A stretch of DNA of 41,270 nucleotides from an uncultured Flavonifractor sp. GTDB lineage: Bacteria; Bacillota; Clostridia; Oscillospirales; Oscillospiraceae. The stretch covers positions 1-41,270 of the forward strand of contig CALWXZ010000008.1 in assembly GCA_944385625.1 (NCBI GenBank), read 5' to 3'. This document shows, one piece after another, positions 1 to 7,449 of this stretch (its first letter is position 1; each line of letters begins with the position of its first letter). Position numbers and translations under genes: made by a program. The notes beneath the pieces were generated by a model. That model was not told where the DNA came from and made no database searches. It saw only the letters and a list, made by a program, of their open reading frames with translations.

Positions 1-1986
1 CTGCACCACCTCAAAGGCGGCCTTGGCGGCCTCGGCGCTCATGAGCAGCTGGGGCAGGAAGAGGGTGCCCTTCTCAAAGCCCTGGCCCACCTGGTCCAGG
101 GCGGGGATGAGCACGCTGTCCACAATGTCCAGGGGGGCCTTGCCGCCGTCCAGGGCGGCCTGGGCGGCCTGGGCCGCCCCCTCCTTGCTGCCCCGCAGAA
201 CGCAGTCGGTGAGGGAGGGGCCGTCCCCGGCGGTGACCGGGGCGGCGGGAGCCGCCTGTCCGCCGTAGGCGGCGATGTAGGCCCCGCACTGGCTGTCCAG
301 GCCCATCAGGGCCTGATAGCTCCGCCAGGCGGCCATCATGGGGGCGTTGTTGGGGTTGAGGATGGCGCAGTCCAGCCCCCGCTGGAGGGCCATGGTGAAG
401 AAGGCGGTGTTCACCAGTTCCCGGCGGGGCAGGCCGAAGGACACGTTGGACACCCCCAGGATGGTGGACACCCCCAGCTCCTTTTTGATGCGGCCCACCG
501 CCTCCAGGGTAATCTTGGCGGCCTCCGGCTCGGAGGAGATGGTGAGGGTCAGGGGATCGATGACGATGTCCTTTTTGGAAATGCCGTACCGGGCGGCGGT
601 GTCGCAGATCTTTCTGGCGATGGCCAGCCGGCCCTCCGCCGTGGGGGGGATGCCGTTTTCGTCCAGAGCCAGGCCCACCACCACGCCGCCGTACTTCTTC
701 ACCAGGGGGAAGAGGGCGGCCATGCTCTCGGCCTTGCCGGACACCGAGTTGAGCATGGGCTTGCCGTTGTAGCGGCGCATGGCCCGCTCCATGGCCTCGG
801 CGTCGGAGGTGTCCAGCTGGAGGGGGAGGGGGAGGACAGCCTGGAGGGCCTCCATGACCTCCACCAGCAGGGCGGGCTCGTCAATCTCGGGCAGGCCCAC
901 GTTCACATCCAGCACCTGGGCCCCCGCCTCCTCCTGGGCAAAGGCCTCGCCCAGCAGGTACTCGATGTTGTGCTCCCGCAGGGCCTGCTGGAACTTCTTC
1001 TTGCCGGTGGGGTTGATACGCTCGCCGATGACCACGGGAGAAGGGCCGATCTCCACCGCCTGGGCGTAGGAGGACACCAGGGTGCGGCCCTTATCGGCGG
1101 CGGGGGTGAAGGGCTTGTCCCGGCACACCTCCACCGCGGCGCGGATGTGGTCGGGTGTGGTGCCGCAGCAGCCACCCAGGATCTGCACCCCCAGCTCGGC
1201 GATGGCCCCCATGTGGACGGCAAACTCAGCCGGACCCACGTCAAAGACGGTGCAGCCGTCGCAGGCGTGGGGCAGACCGGCGTTGGGGTTGACGATCAGA
1301 GGCACCGAGGCGTATGCCAACAGCTGCTTCACGATGGGCAGCATCTGGGCGGGGCCCAGGCCGCAGTTGACCCCCAGGGCGTCCACCCCCAGGCCCTCCA
1401 GCAGGGCCACGGTGGAGGCGGGGGTGCCACCGGTAAGCAGCTTGCCGTTCTCCCCGTACACGGTGGTGACCACCACCGGCAGGTCGCAGTTCTCCCTGGC
1501 GGCCAGCACGGCGGCCTTGGCCTCGTAGGAGTCGCTCATGGTTTCGATGAGCACCAGGTCGGCTCCGGCGGCGGCGCCCACTCGTACCACCTGGGCATAC
1601 AGGGCCACCGCGTCCTCAAAGTCCAGGTCGCCCATGGGCTTTAAGAGCTTGCCGGTGGGGCCCATGTCCAGGGCCACGAACACGTCGGGCCGGGGGTCGG
1701 CGTCCCTGGCCTCCCGGGCCAGCCGCACCCCGGCGGTCACCAGCTCCTCCAGGTCAAATTGACCGCCGGCGGGGAACTTCAGGCCGTTGGCGCCGAAGGT
1801 GTTGGTACACAAAATGTTGCTCCCCGCCTCCAGATAGGCCCGGTGGAGGGCGGAGATGCGCTCCGGATGGAGCAGGTTCCAGGTCTCGGGCAGCTCGCCG
1901 CCTTTCAGGCCCTGGGCCTGGAGCAGGGTGCCGGTGCCGCCGTCAAAAAACAGGCGCTGGCTGTGCAGCGCGTCGATGAATTTCAT
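1..1986 (-). CDS. metH: Cobalamin-dependent methionine synthase MetH (3' end beyond window)
   Basis: 662 codons are visible, starting at the ATG at 1986 behind a CAGGAGAG ribosome site; the C-terminus is off the window. Domain order: homocysteine S-methyltransferase barrel (about residues 1-290, with the zinc-binding GGCCGT motif and an upstream VNCG cysteine), then a pterin-binding barrel (from about VVIGERINPTGKKKF, with LDVNVG and FGLPRR), then the start of the B12-binding cap. The enzyme transfers a methyl group from methyltetrahydrofolate via cobalamin to homocysteine in the cytosol. Its start overlaps the stop of the reactivation-domain gene (ATGA), and MTHFR lies just upstream, so the three genes form a methyl-supply operon. 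The SAM-dependent activation domain is encoded separately, as in many clostridia. Confidence 0.93.
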   Translation of the reverse strand, partial: MKFIDALHSQRLFFDGGTGTLLQAQGLKGGELPETWNLLHPERISALHRAYLEAGSNILCTNTFGANGLKFPAGGQFDLEELVTAGVRLAREARDADPRPDVFVALDMGPTGKLLKPMGDLDFEDAVALYAQVVRVGAAAGADLVLIETMSDSYEAKAAVLAARENCDLPVVVTTVYGENGKLLTGGTPASTVALLEGLGVDALGVNCGLGPAQMLPIVKQLLAYASVPLIVNPNAGLPHACDGCTVFDVGPAEFAVHMGAIAELGVQILGGCCGTTPDHIRAAVEVCRDKPFTPAADKGRTLVSSYAQAVEIGPSPVVIGERINPTGKKKFQQALREHNIEYLLGEAFAQEEAGAQVLDVNVGLPEIDEPALLVEVMEALQAVLPLPLQLDTSDAEAMERAMRRYNGKPMLNSVSGKAESMAALFPLVKKYGGVVVGLALDENGIPPTAEGRLAIARKICDTAARYGISKKDIVIDPLTLTISSEPEAAKITLEAVGRIKKELGVSTILGVSNVSFGLPRRELVNTAFFTMALQRGLDCAILNPNNAPMMAAWRSYQALMGLDSQCGAYIAAYGGQAAPAAPVTAGDGPSLTDCVLRGSKEGAAQAAQAALDGGKAPLDIVDSVLIPALDQVGQGFEKGTLFLPQLLMSAEAAKAAFEVVQ

Positions 1987-2630
1987 TTGGTATCTCTCCT
2001 GAACGTGCAATTTACCTTGGAACAGGTGGCGCAGCCCCCGGCGTGGCATCTGCCCGGGGTCTTGGCCAGGCCGATCACCGCCGTCACCGACTTGATGGGG
2101 GCCAGCAGGCAGGTATCGGTGGCGGTAAGGCCGATCTTCCGGGGGCCGTCCAGCCGCCGCAGCAGTTCGGGCTGGGCGGTGAGGGGGAAGTCCCCGTAGC
2201 CGGGGCTGAACCGGGGGCGCAGATATTGGCCGGAGTAGCGCTGGGCCAGCTGGTTGCAGGCGTGGTCGCACACCGCCTCAATGAGGGCGGCGGCCACCGC
2301 CTGGTCCATGGCGGCCCGGGCCACCTGGCCCGCCGCCGAGCGGGCGATGAGCCGGTCCACCCCCACTCCCAGGGTGGCCCCGAAGAGGAGGGCGGCGGTG
2401 CAGCCCTCCAGGTGGGCGCGCAGCTTTTCGCTGTCAATGGACCAGCCCCCCAGTTCCACCCCGCCGGGGCGGAGGGTGAGGGGGACCTCCACAGAAGTCC
2501 ACCGGGGCTCGGCGGCCCCCTCCACCGCCTGGATGCGCGCCTCCAGCAGGGCGGCGGTGGCCTGGTCCGGCTGTGCGCCGCCCCGGTAGCCCAGGTAGCG
2601 CAGAACCTCCGGGCGGGGGGCGTGGATCAT
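1983..2630 (-). CDS. Stand-alone methionine synthase activation (reactivation) domain protein
   Basis: 215 aa. It resembles the C-terminal activation domain of MetH, which binds S-adenosylmethionine and supports reductive remethylation of oxidised cobalamin. The conserved region RPRFSPGYGDFPL (about residues 137-149) corresponds to the SAM-binding segment of that domain. The C-terminus has a cysteine cluster, CHAGGCATCSKVNC, which could bind a metal or Fe-S cluster (inference). It sits between metF and metH with ATGA overlaps on both sides (2627-2630 and 1983-1986), so translation is probably coupled and the product made in proportion to MetH. Family assignment rests on the motif and neighbours. 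Confidence 0.88.
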   Translation of the reverse strand: MIHAPRPEVLRYLGYRGGAQPDQATAALLEARIQAVEGAAEPRWTSVEVPLTLRPGGVELGGWSIDSEKLRAHLEGCTAALLFGATLGVGVDRLIARSAAGQVARAAMDQAVAAALIEAVCDHACNQLAQRYSGQYLRPRFSPGYGDFPLTAQPELLRRLDGPRKIGLTATDTCLLAPIKSVTAVIGLAKTPGRCHAGGCATCSKVNCTFRRDTK

Positions 2631-3487
2631 TTCAGCACCTCCGACAGGCTGGACTGGATGGAGGCGGCGATCTCGGGCTTGTTCATGGAGTAGATGTGGA
2701 TGTGCTCCACCCCGTTGGCGATGAGGTCGATGATCTGCTCGGCGGCGTAGGCCACGCCGGCCTGGCGCATGGCGGCGGGGTTGTCACCAAACCGGTCCAC
2801 AATGGCCTTGAAACGCTCGGGCAGGTAGGTGCCCGACAGCTTGCAGATGCGGGCGATCTGCTTGCCATTGGTCACCGGCATGATGCCCGCCACCACCGGC
2901 ACGGTGATGCCCTTCTCCCGGATGCGGTAGAGGAAGTTGTAGAGGATGTTGTTGTCAAAGAACATCTGGGTGGTGAGGAACTGGCAGCCCGCCTCCACCT
3001 TGGCCTTCAGGTGGTCGATGTCGGCGTTCTTGGTGGGGGACTCGGGGTGCCCCTCGGGGTAGCAGGCCCCGCCCACGCAGAAGTCGCCGTGGGCCTTGAT
3101 GTCCCGCACCAGCTGGGCGGCGTACTGGTAGTCGTGGGCGGGAGCGCCCCCCTGGGGGATGTCCCCCCGGAGGGCCAGCACGTTCTGGATGCCCTTCTCC
3201 TTCAGCTGCTCCAGCACCCGGGCCACATGGTCCCGGGTGGAGGAGACGCACGTCAGGTGGGCCAGCACGTCCACGCCGTACTGCTGCTGGATGCCGGAAG
3301 CGATGCCCACGGTGTAGTCGCTGGTGCCGCCGCCGGCGCCGTAGGTGACGCTCATAAAATCGGGGTGCAGGGCGGCGATTTCCTGGGTGGCCCTGGCCAC
3401 GGAGTCATAGGTGTCGCTGGTCTTGGGGGGGAATACCTCAAAGGACAGGGTGGGGCGGTCCTGGGTCAAAATGTCGATGATCTTCAT
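2627..3487 (-). CDS. metF: 5,10-methylenetetrahydrofolate reductase MetF
   Basis: 286 aa, the usual length for bacterial MTHFR. The start at 3487 is chosen because GGAGATG lies 6-13 bases upstream; an in-frame ATG at 3523 has no such site. The N-terminus shows the family signature SFEVFPPK, followed by FMSVTYGAGGG, ALRGDIPQGG and a QMFFDN segment, all typical of the FAD-binding TIM barrel. It reduces methylene-THF to methyl-THF, the methyl donor for the MetH encoded two genes downstream. The stop overlaps the next start by ATGA. A TATAAT -10 at 3522-3527 gives a leader of only about 28 nt, so no SAM or cobalamin riboswitch fits here. Confidence 0.94.
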   Translation of the reverse strand: MKIIDILTQDRPTLSFEVFPPKTSDTYDSVARATQEIAALHPDFMSVTYGAGGGTSDYTVGIASGIQQQYGVDVLAHLTCVSSTRDHVARVLEQLKEKGIQNVLALRGDIPQGGAPAHDYQYAAQLVRDIKAHGDFCVGGACYPEGHPESPTKNADIDHLKAKVEAGCQFLTTQMFFDNNILYNFLYRIREKGITVPVVAGIMPVTNGKQIARICKLSGTYLPERFKAIVDRFGDNPAAMRQAGVAYAAEQIIDLIANGVEHIHIYSMNKPEIAASIQSSLSEVLK

Positions 3488-3521
3488 GGCGCATCTCCTT
3501 CGCTTGGGGGAATTGGGAAAC

Positions 3522-3527
3522 ATTATA
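3522..3527 (-). promoter_or_regulatory. -10 box of metF operon promoter
   Basis: On the minus strand the sequence reads TGTGGTATAATG, a perfect TATAAT -10. I do not see a good -35 at 17 bp, so the promoter may depend on the strong -10 or an activator. Predicted transcription start is about 3515. Confidence 0.55.
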
Positions 3528-3555
3528 CCACAGATGGGGGAAAAATCCTATCTCT

Positions 3556-3594
3556 TACCAAAAAGAAAGGGCCGGCTGCGTGATGCAGCCGGCC
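3556..3594 (-). terminator. Rho-independent terminator of the cysteine-rich protein gene
   Basis: Perfect 10-bp stem GGCCGGCTGC/GCAGCCGGCC (3570-3579 and 3585-3594) with a 5-nt loop. On the minus strand it is followed by the T-rich run CTTTCTTTTT. It lies just after the stop at 3599 and insulates metF from the upstream gene. Confidence 0.88.
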
Positions 3595-3598
3595 TGGC

Positions 3599-3904
3599 TT
3601 ATTTCTGCCCGGCCTCCCGCTCCCGGTCGGCCATGGCCTGGGTGATCTCCTGGAACTTGGCGGCGATGTAGCCGTAGTTCTCCCGCTTGTGGGGCAGGGT
3701 ACAGCCGCTGCAATCCTTGATCCCGCTGTCCATGTACTTGAAATTTCCGCCGCAGTTTTTGCCCAGCATATACAGCGGGCAGTAGCAGAACAGGCAGTTG
3801 AAGTCCTGTCCCTCAGGGACCTTGTGGCAGGGGTAGTACTCGCACTGCCTGTTGGTGTAGAAGGCGAAGTGCTTGCCCTCCCAATAGGGTTTGTTCTCTT
3901 CCAT
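3599..3904 (-). CDS. Cysteine-rich small domain protein, putative metal-binding
   Basis: 101 aa from the ATG at 3904. Nine cysteines are packed into about 55 residues (CEYYPCHKV, CLFCYCPLY, KNCGGN, KDCSGCTLPH), matching the 'cysteine-rich small domain' family, which probably binds zinc or an Fe-S cluster; its cellular role is unknown. In Clostridia the family often occurs near cobalamin or methyl-transfer genes, which fits the neighbouring met operon (inference). It has its own promoter (-35 at 3968-3973, -10 at 3945-3950) and its own terminator, so it is a separate transcription unit. Confidence 0.82.
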   Translation of the reverse strand: MEENKPYWEGKHFAFYTNRQCEYYPCHKVPEGQDFNCLFCYCPLYMLGKNCGGNFKYMDSGIKDCSGCTLPHKRENYGYIAAKFQEITQAMADREREAGQK

Positions 3905-3944
3905 GACGGCGCCCCTTTCTGTGTGGTGGGTGTTCTGTCCTCCC

Positions 3945-3973
3945 ATGATACACGCAGGGGGCAGGGCTGTCAA
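3945..3973 (-). promoter_or_regulatory. SigA-type promoter of the cysteine-rich protein gene
   Basis: Minus strand: TTGACA (3973-3968), 17-bp spacer, TATCAT (3950-3945). The -35 is a perfect consensus and the -10 matches 5/6. Confidence 0.8.
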
Positions 3974-3988
3974 GCCAGGAGGGGGGTG

Positions 3989-4663
3989 TTACCGCTCCTG
4001 GTCCTGCTGCCGTAGGACGATATGGTCCTTATCCTTGTAGATGCTGTGGGCGGGGATGACGCCCCGGACGCAGGAGGTGGGATAGACGCTGCTGTGGCGG
4101 CCCAGAATGGTGCCGGGGTTGAGCACCGAGTTGCAGCCCACCTCCACAAAGTCGCCCAGAATGGCCCCCATCTTCTTCCGGCCGGTGGGGATGGGAACAT
4201 CCCCCTTCACCACCACCAGGGTCTTGTCCGACTTGACGTTGGAGGTGATGGACCCGGCGCCCATATGGCTCTTGTAGCCCAGGATGGAGTCGCCCACATA
4301 GTTGTAGTGGGGGGTCTGGACGTTGTCGAAGAGGATGACGTTTTTCAGCTCCACCGAGTTGCCCACCACGCAGTTGGCCCCCACCAGGGCGGAGCCCCGA
4401 ATGAAGGCGCAGTGGCGCACCTCGGTCTCAGGCCCGATGATGCAGGGCGCACCCAGGTAGGCGGTGGGGGCCACCACGGCGGTCTTGTGGACCCAGACGT
4501 GCTCCTGGGGCTGGTCGTACTCCTGGGGGGAGAGCTGGCCGCCCAGGGTGAGGATCAGCTCCTTGATGCCGTCCAGGGCCTCCCAGGGGTACTGAAACTG
4601 CCGCAGGTAATCCCCCGCCATGGTGTGGGACAGATCGAGCAGATCGGAAATGGCGATGTTCAT
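3989..4663 (-). CDS. Left-handed beta-helix (hexapeptide-repeat) protein, GlmU acetyltransferase-like
   Basis: 224 aa from the ATG at 4663 with an AGGAGG site about 10 bases upstream. An N-terminal helical part of about 55 residues is followed by hexapeptide repeats (VHKTAVVAPTAYLGAPCIIG, FIRGSALVGANCVVGNSVEL, VEVGCNSVLNPGTILG) that form a left-handed beta helix. This resembles the C-terminal half of GlmU or related sugar-nucleotide acyltransferases, but there is no N-terminal nucleotidyltransferase domain. Substrate unknown. A SigA-type promoter with TATAAT lies at 4746-4774, divergent from pdaB. Confidence 0.8.
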   Translation of the reverse strand: MNIAISDLLDLSHTMAGDYLRQFQYPWEALDGIKELILTLGGQLSPQEYDQPQEHVWVHKTAVVAPTAYLGAPCIIGPETEVRHCAFIRGSALVGANCVVGNSVELKNVILFDNVQTPHYNYVGDSILGYKSHMGAGSITSNVKSDKTLVVVKGDVPIPTGRKKMGAILGDFVEVGCNSVLNPGTILGRHSSVYPTSCVRGVIPAHSIYKDKDHIVLRQQDQER

Positions 4664-4745
4664 AGGATACAGGACCTCCTATTGGATTGAGATTTCAAAG
4701 TGCCGCCGGAGGGTAAAGGGCACCGGCGGGGCCATGTCGGGCTGT

Positions 4746-4774
4746 ATTATAACACAAAATTCCAGTCTTGTCAC
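4746..4774 (-). promoter_or_regulatory. SigA-type promoter of the beta-helix gene
   Basis: Minus strand: GTGACA (4774-4769), 17-bp spacer, perfect TATAAT (4751-4746). It gives a leader of about 75 nt before the start at 4663. Confidence 0.75.
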
Positions 4775-4801
4775 CTGGCGGCGGCGGGCCGCCCGCCCCT
4801 T

Positions 4802-4828
4802 CTGAATTGGCGGGCGCTGTCATACGCT
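4802..4828 (+). promoter_or_regulatory. Candidate SigE-like promoter of pdaB
   Basis: CATACGCT at 4821-4828 matches 7 of 8 positions of the SigE -10 consensus (CATACA-T form). A weak -35, CTGAATT, lies at 4802-4808 with a 12-bp gap, shorter than usual. pdaB of Bacillus is a sporulation gene, so a mother-cell promoter is expected. No SigA promoter is evident on this strand. Tentative. Confidence 0.35.
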
Positions 4829-4857
4829 GTACCAATCAAACGCTAGGAGGGACGGAC

Positions 4858-5409
4858 ATGAAAATCATTCTGCTGCGGCGGAAGCTGCTGGCGGTGCTGG
4901 CCTGCATCCTGGCCGCCGCCGCCATGTTTTACATCGTCAATTATCCGGAGGCGGTGAGCGCCGCGGCGGCCAAGCGCCAGCTGCCCATCTACTGCGTCCA
5001 GCGGGACCAGAAGATGGTAGCCATCTCCTTTGACGCGGCCTGGGGCAATGAGGACACCCAGCAGCTCATCGATATTCTGGGCCAGTACCAGATCAAGGCC
5101 ACCTTTTTCGTGGTGGGGGAGTGGGTGGACAAATATCCGGAGTCGGTGAAGGCGCTCCACGACGCCGGACACGAGATTATGAACCACTCCAACACTCACG
5201 CCCACTATAACAGCCTCTCCACGGAGGAGATCATTGCCGACGTGTCGGCCTGCAACGACAAGATCGAGGCCATTACCGGCGTGCGGCCCACGCTGATCCG
5301 CTGCCCCTACGGGGAGTACGACGACCATGTGATCTCCGCCATCCGCTCCATGGGCATGGAGCCTATCCAGTGGGACGTGGACGGTTCCCAAACAGCTTCC
5401 AGTCTCTGA
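4858..5409 (+). pseudogene. pdaB: pdaB, 5' part: sporulation polysaccharide deacetylase interrupted by the eCIS element
   Basis: ATG at 4858 behind TAGGAGGGACGG. An N-terminal membrane/signal segment (residues about 8-28) is followed by a NodB-type deacetylase domain. Visible motifs: SFDAAWGNEDT (motif 1, PdaB-like), NHSNTH (the HxxxH metal site) and RCPYGEYD (motif 3). After QWDV the host sequence ends at codon 175 (5380-5382); eight element-derived codons and a stop follow, giving a 183-aa product lacking the C-terminal LFHNA motif and so probably inactive. The missing 83 codons lie at 34835-35086 in the same frame; joined, they give 257 aa, close to B. subtilis PdaB. PdaB acts on spore cortex peptidoglycan late in sporulation. 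This is an interrupted, potentially reversible gene rather than a decayed one. Confidence 0.9.
5367..5395 (+). other. attL: left junction of the integrated element
   Basis: Left half is host attB (CCAGT arm at 5367-5371, then 8 bp), centre GA at 5380-5381. Right half is attP (TCCCAAACAG arm at 5386-5395). The other halves are at 34821-34849. Confidence 0.88.
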
Positions 5410-5454
5410 GCGCCGGGGGCGGCGCGGAATCAACGGAATCGGAGGATGACGGAT

Positions 5455-5574
5455 ATGAAGATTGTACATCAGCATCCCTGCGCCGGGGAAACCGGCGCCC
5501 GGCGTCAGGCGGCCCTCCAGGCGGTCTATCGGGCCTGCCTTGCCGCCCTGCGCCGTCGGCGGCAGGGGGAATGA
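5455..5574 (+). CDS. Small basic protein upstream of the recombinase (39 aa)
   Basis: ATG at 5455 with GGAGG (5441-5445) nine bases upstream; an in-frame ATG at 5446 is too close to that site. The product starts MKIVHQHPCAGETGARRQ and ends in a basic run LRRRRQGE. Its stop overlaps the ATG of the recombinase (ATGA at 5571-5574), so the two are probably translationally coupled. I do not recognise the family. Small basic proteins beside large serine integrases are sometimes recombination directionality factors, so that role is a candidate, by position only. It could also simply be a leader peptide. Confidence 0.5.
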   Translation: MKIVHQHPCAGETGARRQAALQAVYRACLAALRRRRQGE

Positions 5575-7070
5575 GCGCCCTGCGGGCAGGAAGAGGAGAG
5601 GAGGCGGGTGGATTGGACGCTATCTATGCCCGGCAGTCGGTGGAAAAGGCGGACAGCCTTTCCATCCAGGGGCAGATCGACCTGTGCCGGCAAAAGGCCG
5701 GAACAGAGGTTAAAATCTATCAGGACAGAGGGTACTCCGGCAAAAACACCAACCGCCCCGCCTTTCAGAAGATGATGGCAGACGTGGAGGGGGGGCAGAT
5801 CCGCAAGATTATCGTCTACCGGCTGGACCGCTTCTCCAGGTCCATTGCCGATTTTGGCCGACTGTGGGAACTTCTGCGGCGGTATCAGGTGGAGTTTGTC
5901 TCCATCAATGAGACCTTTGACACCTCCACCCCCATGGGCCGGGCCATGCTGAATATTATCATGGTCTTTGCCCAGCTGGAGCGGGAGACCACGGCCGAGC
6001 GGGTGCGGGACAACTACTATCAGCGGGTCAGGCTGGGGTCCTGGCCCGGGGGCCCTCCGCCCTACGGCTTTACCCTGGGCAGGCTGCCCGGGCCGGAGGG
6101 GAAGCCGCTCCCCGGACTGCTGCCCAATGAACAGGCCCCTGTGGTGGAGCGCATCTTTCACGACTACGCCATGGAGGGGGCGAGTCTGGGCAGCGTGGCC
6201 CGGGCCCTGAATGCAGACGGCATCCCGGCGCCAAAGCGGGCCGTGTGGGACAATGTATCCCTGTCCCGTCTGCTGCACAACCCACTGTATGTGATGGCAA
6301 ATGAGGACGTCTGCCTCTATTATCAGGGCAAGGGGCTGCGCCTGGCTAACCCTCCGGAGGCGTTCGACGGCCTGCACGCGGGTATGGTGGTGGGCAAGCG
6401 GGACCGGAGTGCGGGGAAATACCAGGACCTGAGGCAGCGGCATTTTTCGCTGTGCGTCCATTACGGGCTCATCCCCTCCGCACTTTGGCTGCGGTGTCAG
6501 TATAAACTGGATGCAAACCGCCAGCTTGCAGGTGCCGGACGGGGCAAGCACACCTGGTTGTCCGGCCTGCTCAAATGCGCCTCTTGTGGATACAGCGTCA
6601 AGGTCAACCGGGATAAAAGTAAGTATTACCTGACGTGCAGCGGTCGGTCCAATTTGGGAATATGCGGGGCCTCCATCCGGGCGGACCTCAGGGAACTGGA
6701 GGCCGGGGTGGAGCATGAGCTGGAAAAGCTGCTGGAGGCCTGCCCCGACGTGGAGGAAACCGGGGCGGAGGGGCGGCAGCTCGTCAATACCCTGTCTGCC
6801 ATCGACCGGAAAATCGACCGGCTCATGTCCGCCCTGGCGGAGAGCAGCGAGGTGACCATGCCCTATATCAACCGGACCATCGAAGGGCTGGAGGGGCAGC
6901 GCAGGGCTGTGCTGGAGGGGCGGGCCCGCCTTCCCGCCGGCCACCGGCCGGAAGCGGCGCGGCTGAAATTTGACCAACTGGACTTTGAGCAGAAAAAGCT
7001 GGTGGCCGCCCAATTCATTCAGGAGATCAGGCTGTCCGGGGAGACGGCGCAGGTGCTCTGGAGGGTGTAG
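5571..7070 (+). CDS. Large serine recombinase (site-specific integrase of the element)
   Basis: 499 aa from the ATG at 5571. An in-frame TTG at 5613 has a better ribosome site (GGAGG, 8-base spacing) and would begin right at the catalytic strand, so the start is uncertain. Resolvase domain: AIYARQS holds the nucleophilic serine, with RLDRFSRS and FAQLERET further on. The recombinase domain follows (GGPPPYGFTLG through NPLYV), then a zinc ribbon (KCASCGY ... LTCSGR ... GICG) and a coiled-coil segment near the C-terminus. Such enzymes catalyse attP x attB integration and, with a directionality factor, excision. It lies 190 bp inside the left junction, co-directional with pdaB, so pdaB transcription would run through it. 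It appears intact. Confidence 0.93.
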   Translation: MSALRAGRGEEAGGLDAIYARQSVEKADSLSIQGQIDLCRQKAGTEVKIYQDRGYSGKNTNRPAFQKMMADVEGGQIRKIIVYRLDRFSRSIADFGRLWELLRRYQVEFVSINETFDTSTPMGRAMLNIIMVFAQLERETTAERVRDNYYQRVRLGSWPGGPPPYGFTLGRLPGPEGKPLPGLLPNEQAPVVERIFHDYAMEGASLGSVARALNADGIPAPKRAVWDNVSLSRLLHNPLYVMANEDVCLYYQGKGLRLANPPEAFDGLHAGMVVGKRDRSAGKYQDLRQRHFSLCVHYGLIPSALWLRCQYKLDANRQLAGAGRGKHTWLSGLLKCASCGYSVKVNRDKSKYYLTCSGRSNLGICGASIRADLRELEAGVEHELEKLLEACPDVEETGAEGRQLVNTLSAIDRKIDRLMSALAESSEVTMPYINRTIEGLEGQRRAVLEGRARLPAGHRPEAARLKFDQLDFEQKKLVAAQFIQEIRLSGETAQVLWRV

Positions 7071-7086
7071 GTCCCCGGCGGGGGGA

Positions 7087-7449
7087 TCATTGCCCGGGGC
7101 CGCCGGACCCCGCCCCGGCCCCCGCCGGAGAGCGGCCGTCCTGTTCCGCCATGCGCTGGAGCAGCGGCAGCAGGGCGGCCACGCTCTCCGCCCCAAGACT
7201 CCGCAAAAGGCGGATGGCCGTTCTGAGGTTTTGGGAATCCTGGTTGGCGGGGTCAAAGAACTCCGCCGGGGTCATATCAAAATAATCAATGATGTTGAAC
7301 AGCTGTTCCATGGAGGGCAGGCTCCGGCCAGAGGTGATGGCCTGTACATAGCCGGAGCTTTTGCCCAGCTCCGCCGACATCTGATATTCAGAAACATTGC
7401 GGGCTATGCGCAGCTGGGTAATCCGTTCCCGAATAAAATTTTCATTCAT
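7087..7449 (-). CDS. XRE-type helix-turn-helix regulator of the element
   Basis: 120 aa from the ATG at 7449 (GGGAG 11-12 bases upstream). The N-terminal 65 residues form a Cro/C1-type HTH: RITQLRIARNVSEYQMSAEL, then GKSSGYVQAITSGRSLPSME, then a domain-closing IIDYFDMTPAEFFD. The C-terminal half is a helical stretch with a Gly/Ala/Pro-rich tail. It is convergent with the recombinase (16-bp gap) and divergent from the eCIS operon. It probably represses the shared AT-rich promoter region, where GTATCA/TGATAC half-sites occur (7453-7479). Whether it also controls excision cannot be told from sequence. Confidence 0.85.
   Translation of the reverse strand: MNENFIRERITQLRIARNVSEYQMSAELGKSSGYVQAITSGRSLPSMEQLFNIIDYFDMTPAEFFDPANQDSQNLRTAIRLLRSLGAESVAALLPLLQRMAEQDGRSPAGAGAGSGGPGQ

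Noticed and set aside
3488..3569. SAM or cobalamin riboswitch ahead of metF
   Set aside because: The -10 box at 3522-3527 leaves a leader of about 28 nt, too short for either class.
7070..7106. Terminator between the recombinase and the convergent repressor
   Set aside because: A GC-rich inverted repeat is present but has an internal mismatch and no T-run on either side.
5526..7256. Long open frame on the minus strand across the recombinase, and similar ones at 7710-9548, 12696-13988, 15466-17238 and 22913-24421
   Set aside because: Antisense frames stay open by chance in GC-rich coding DNA. Their products are Pro/Gly/His/Arg-rich without domains and lie entirely over well-supported genes.
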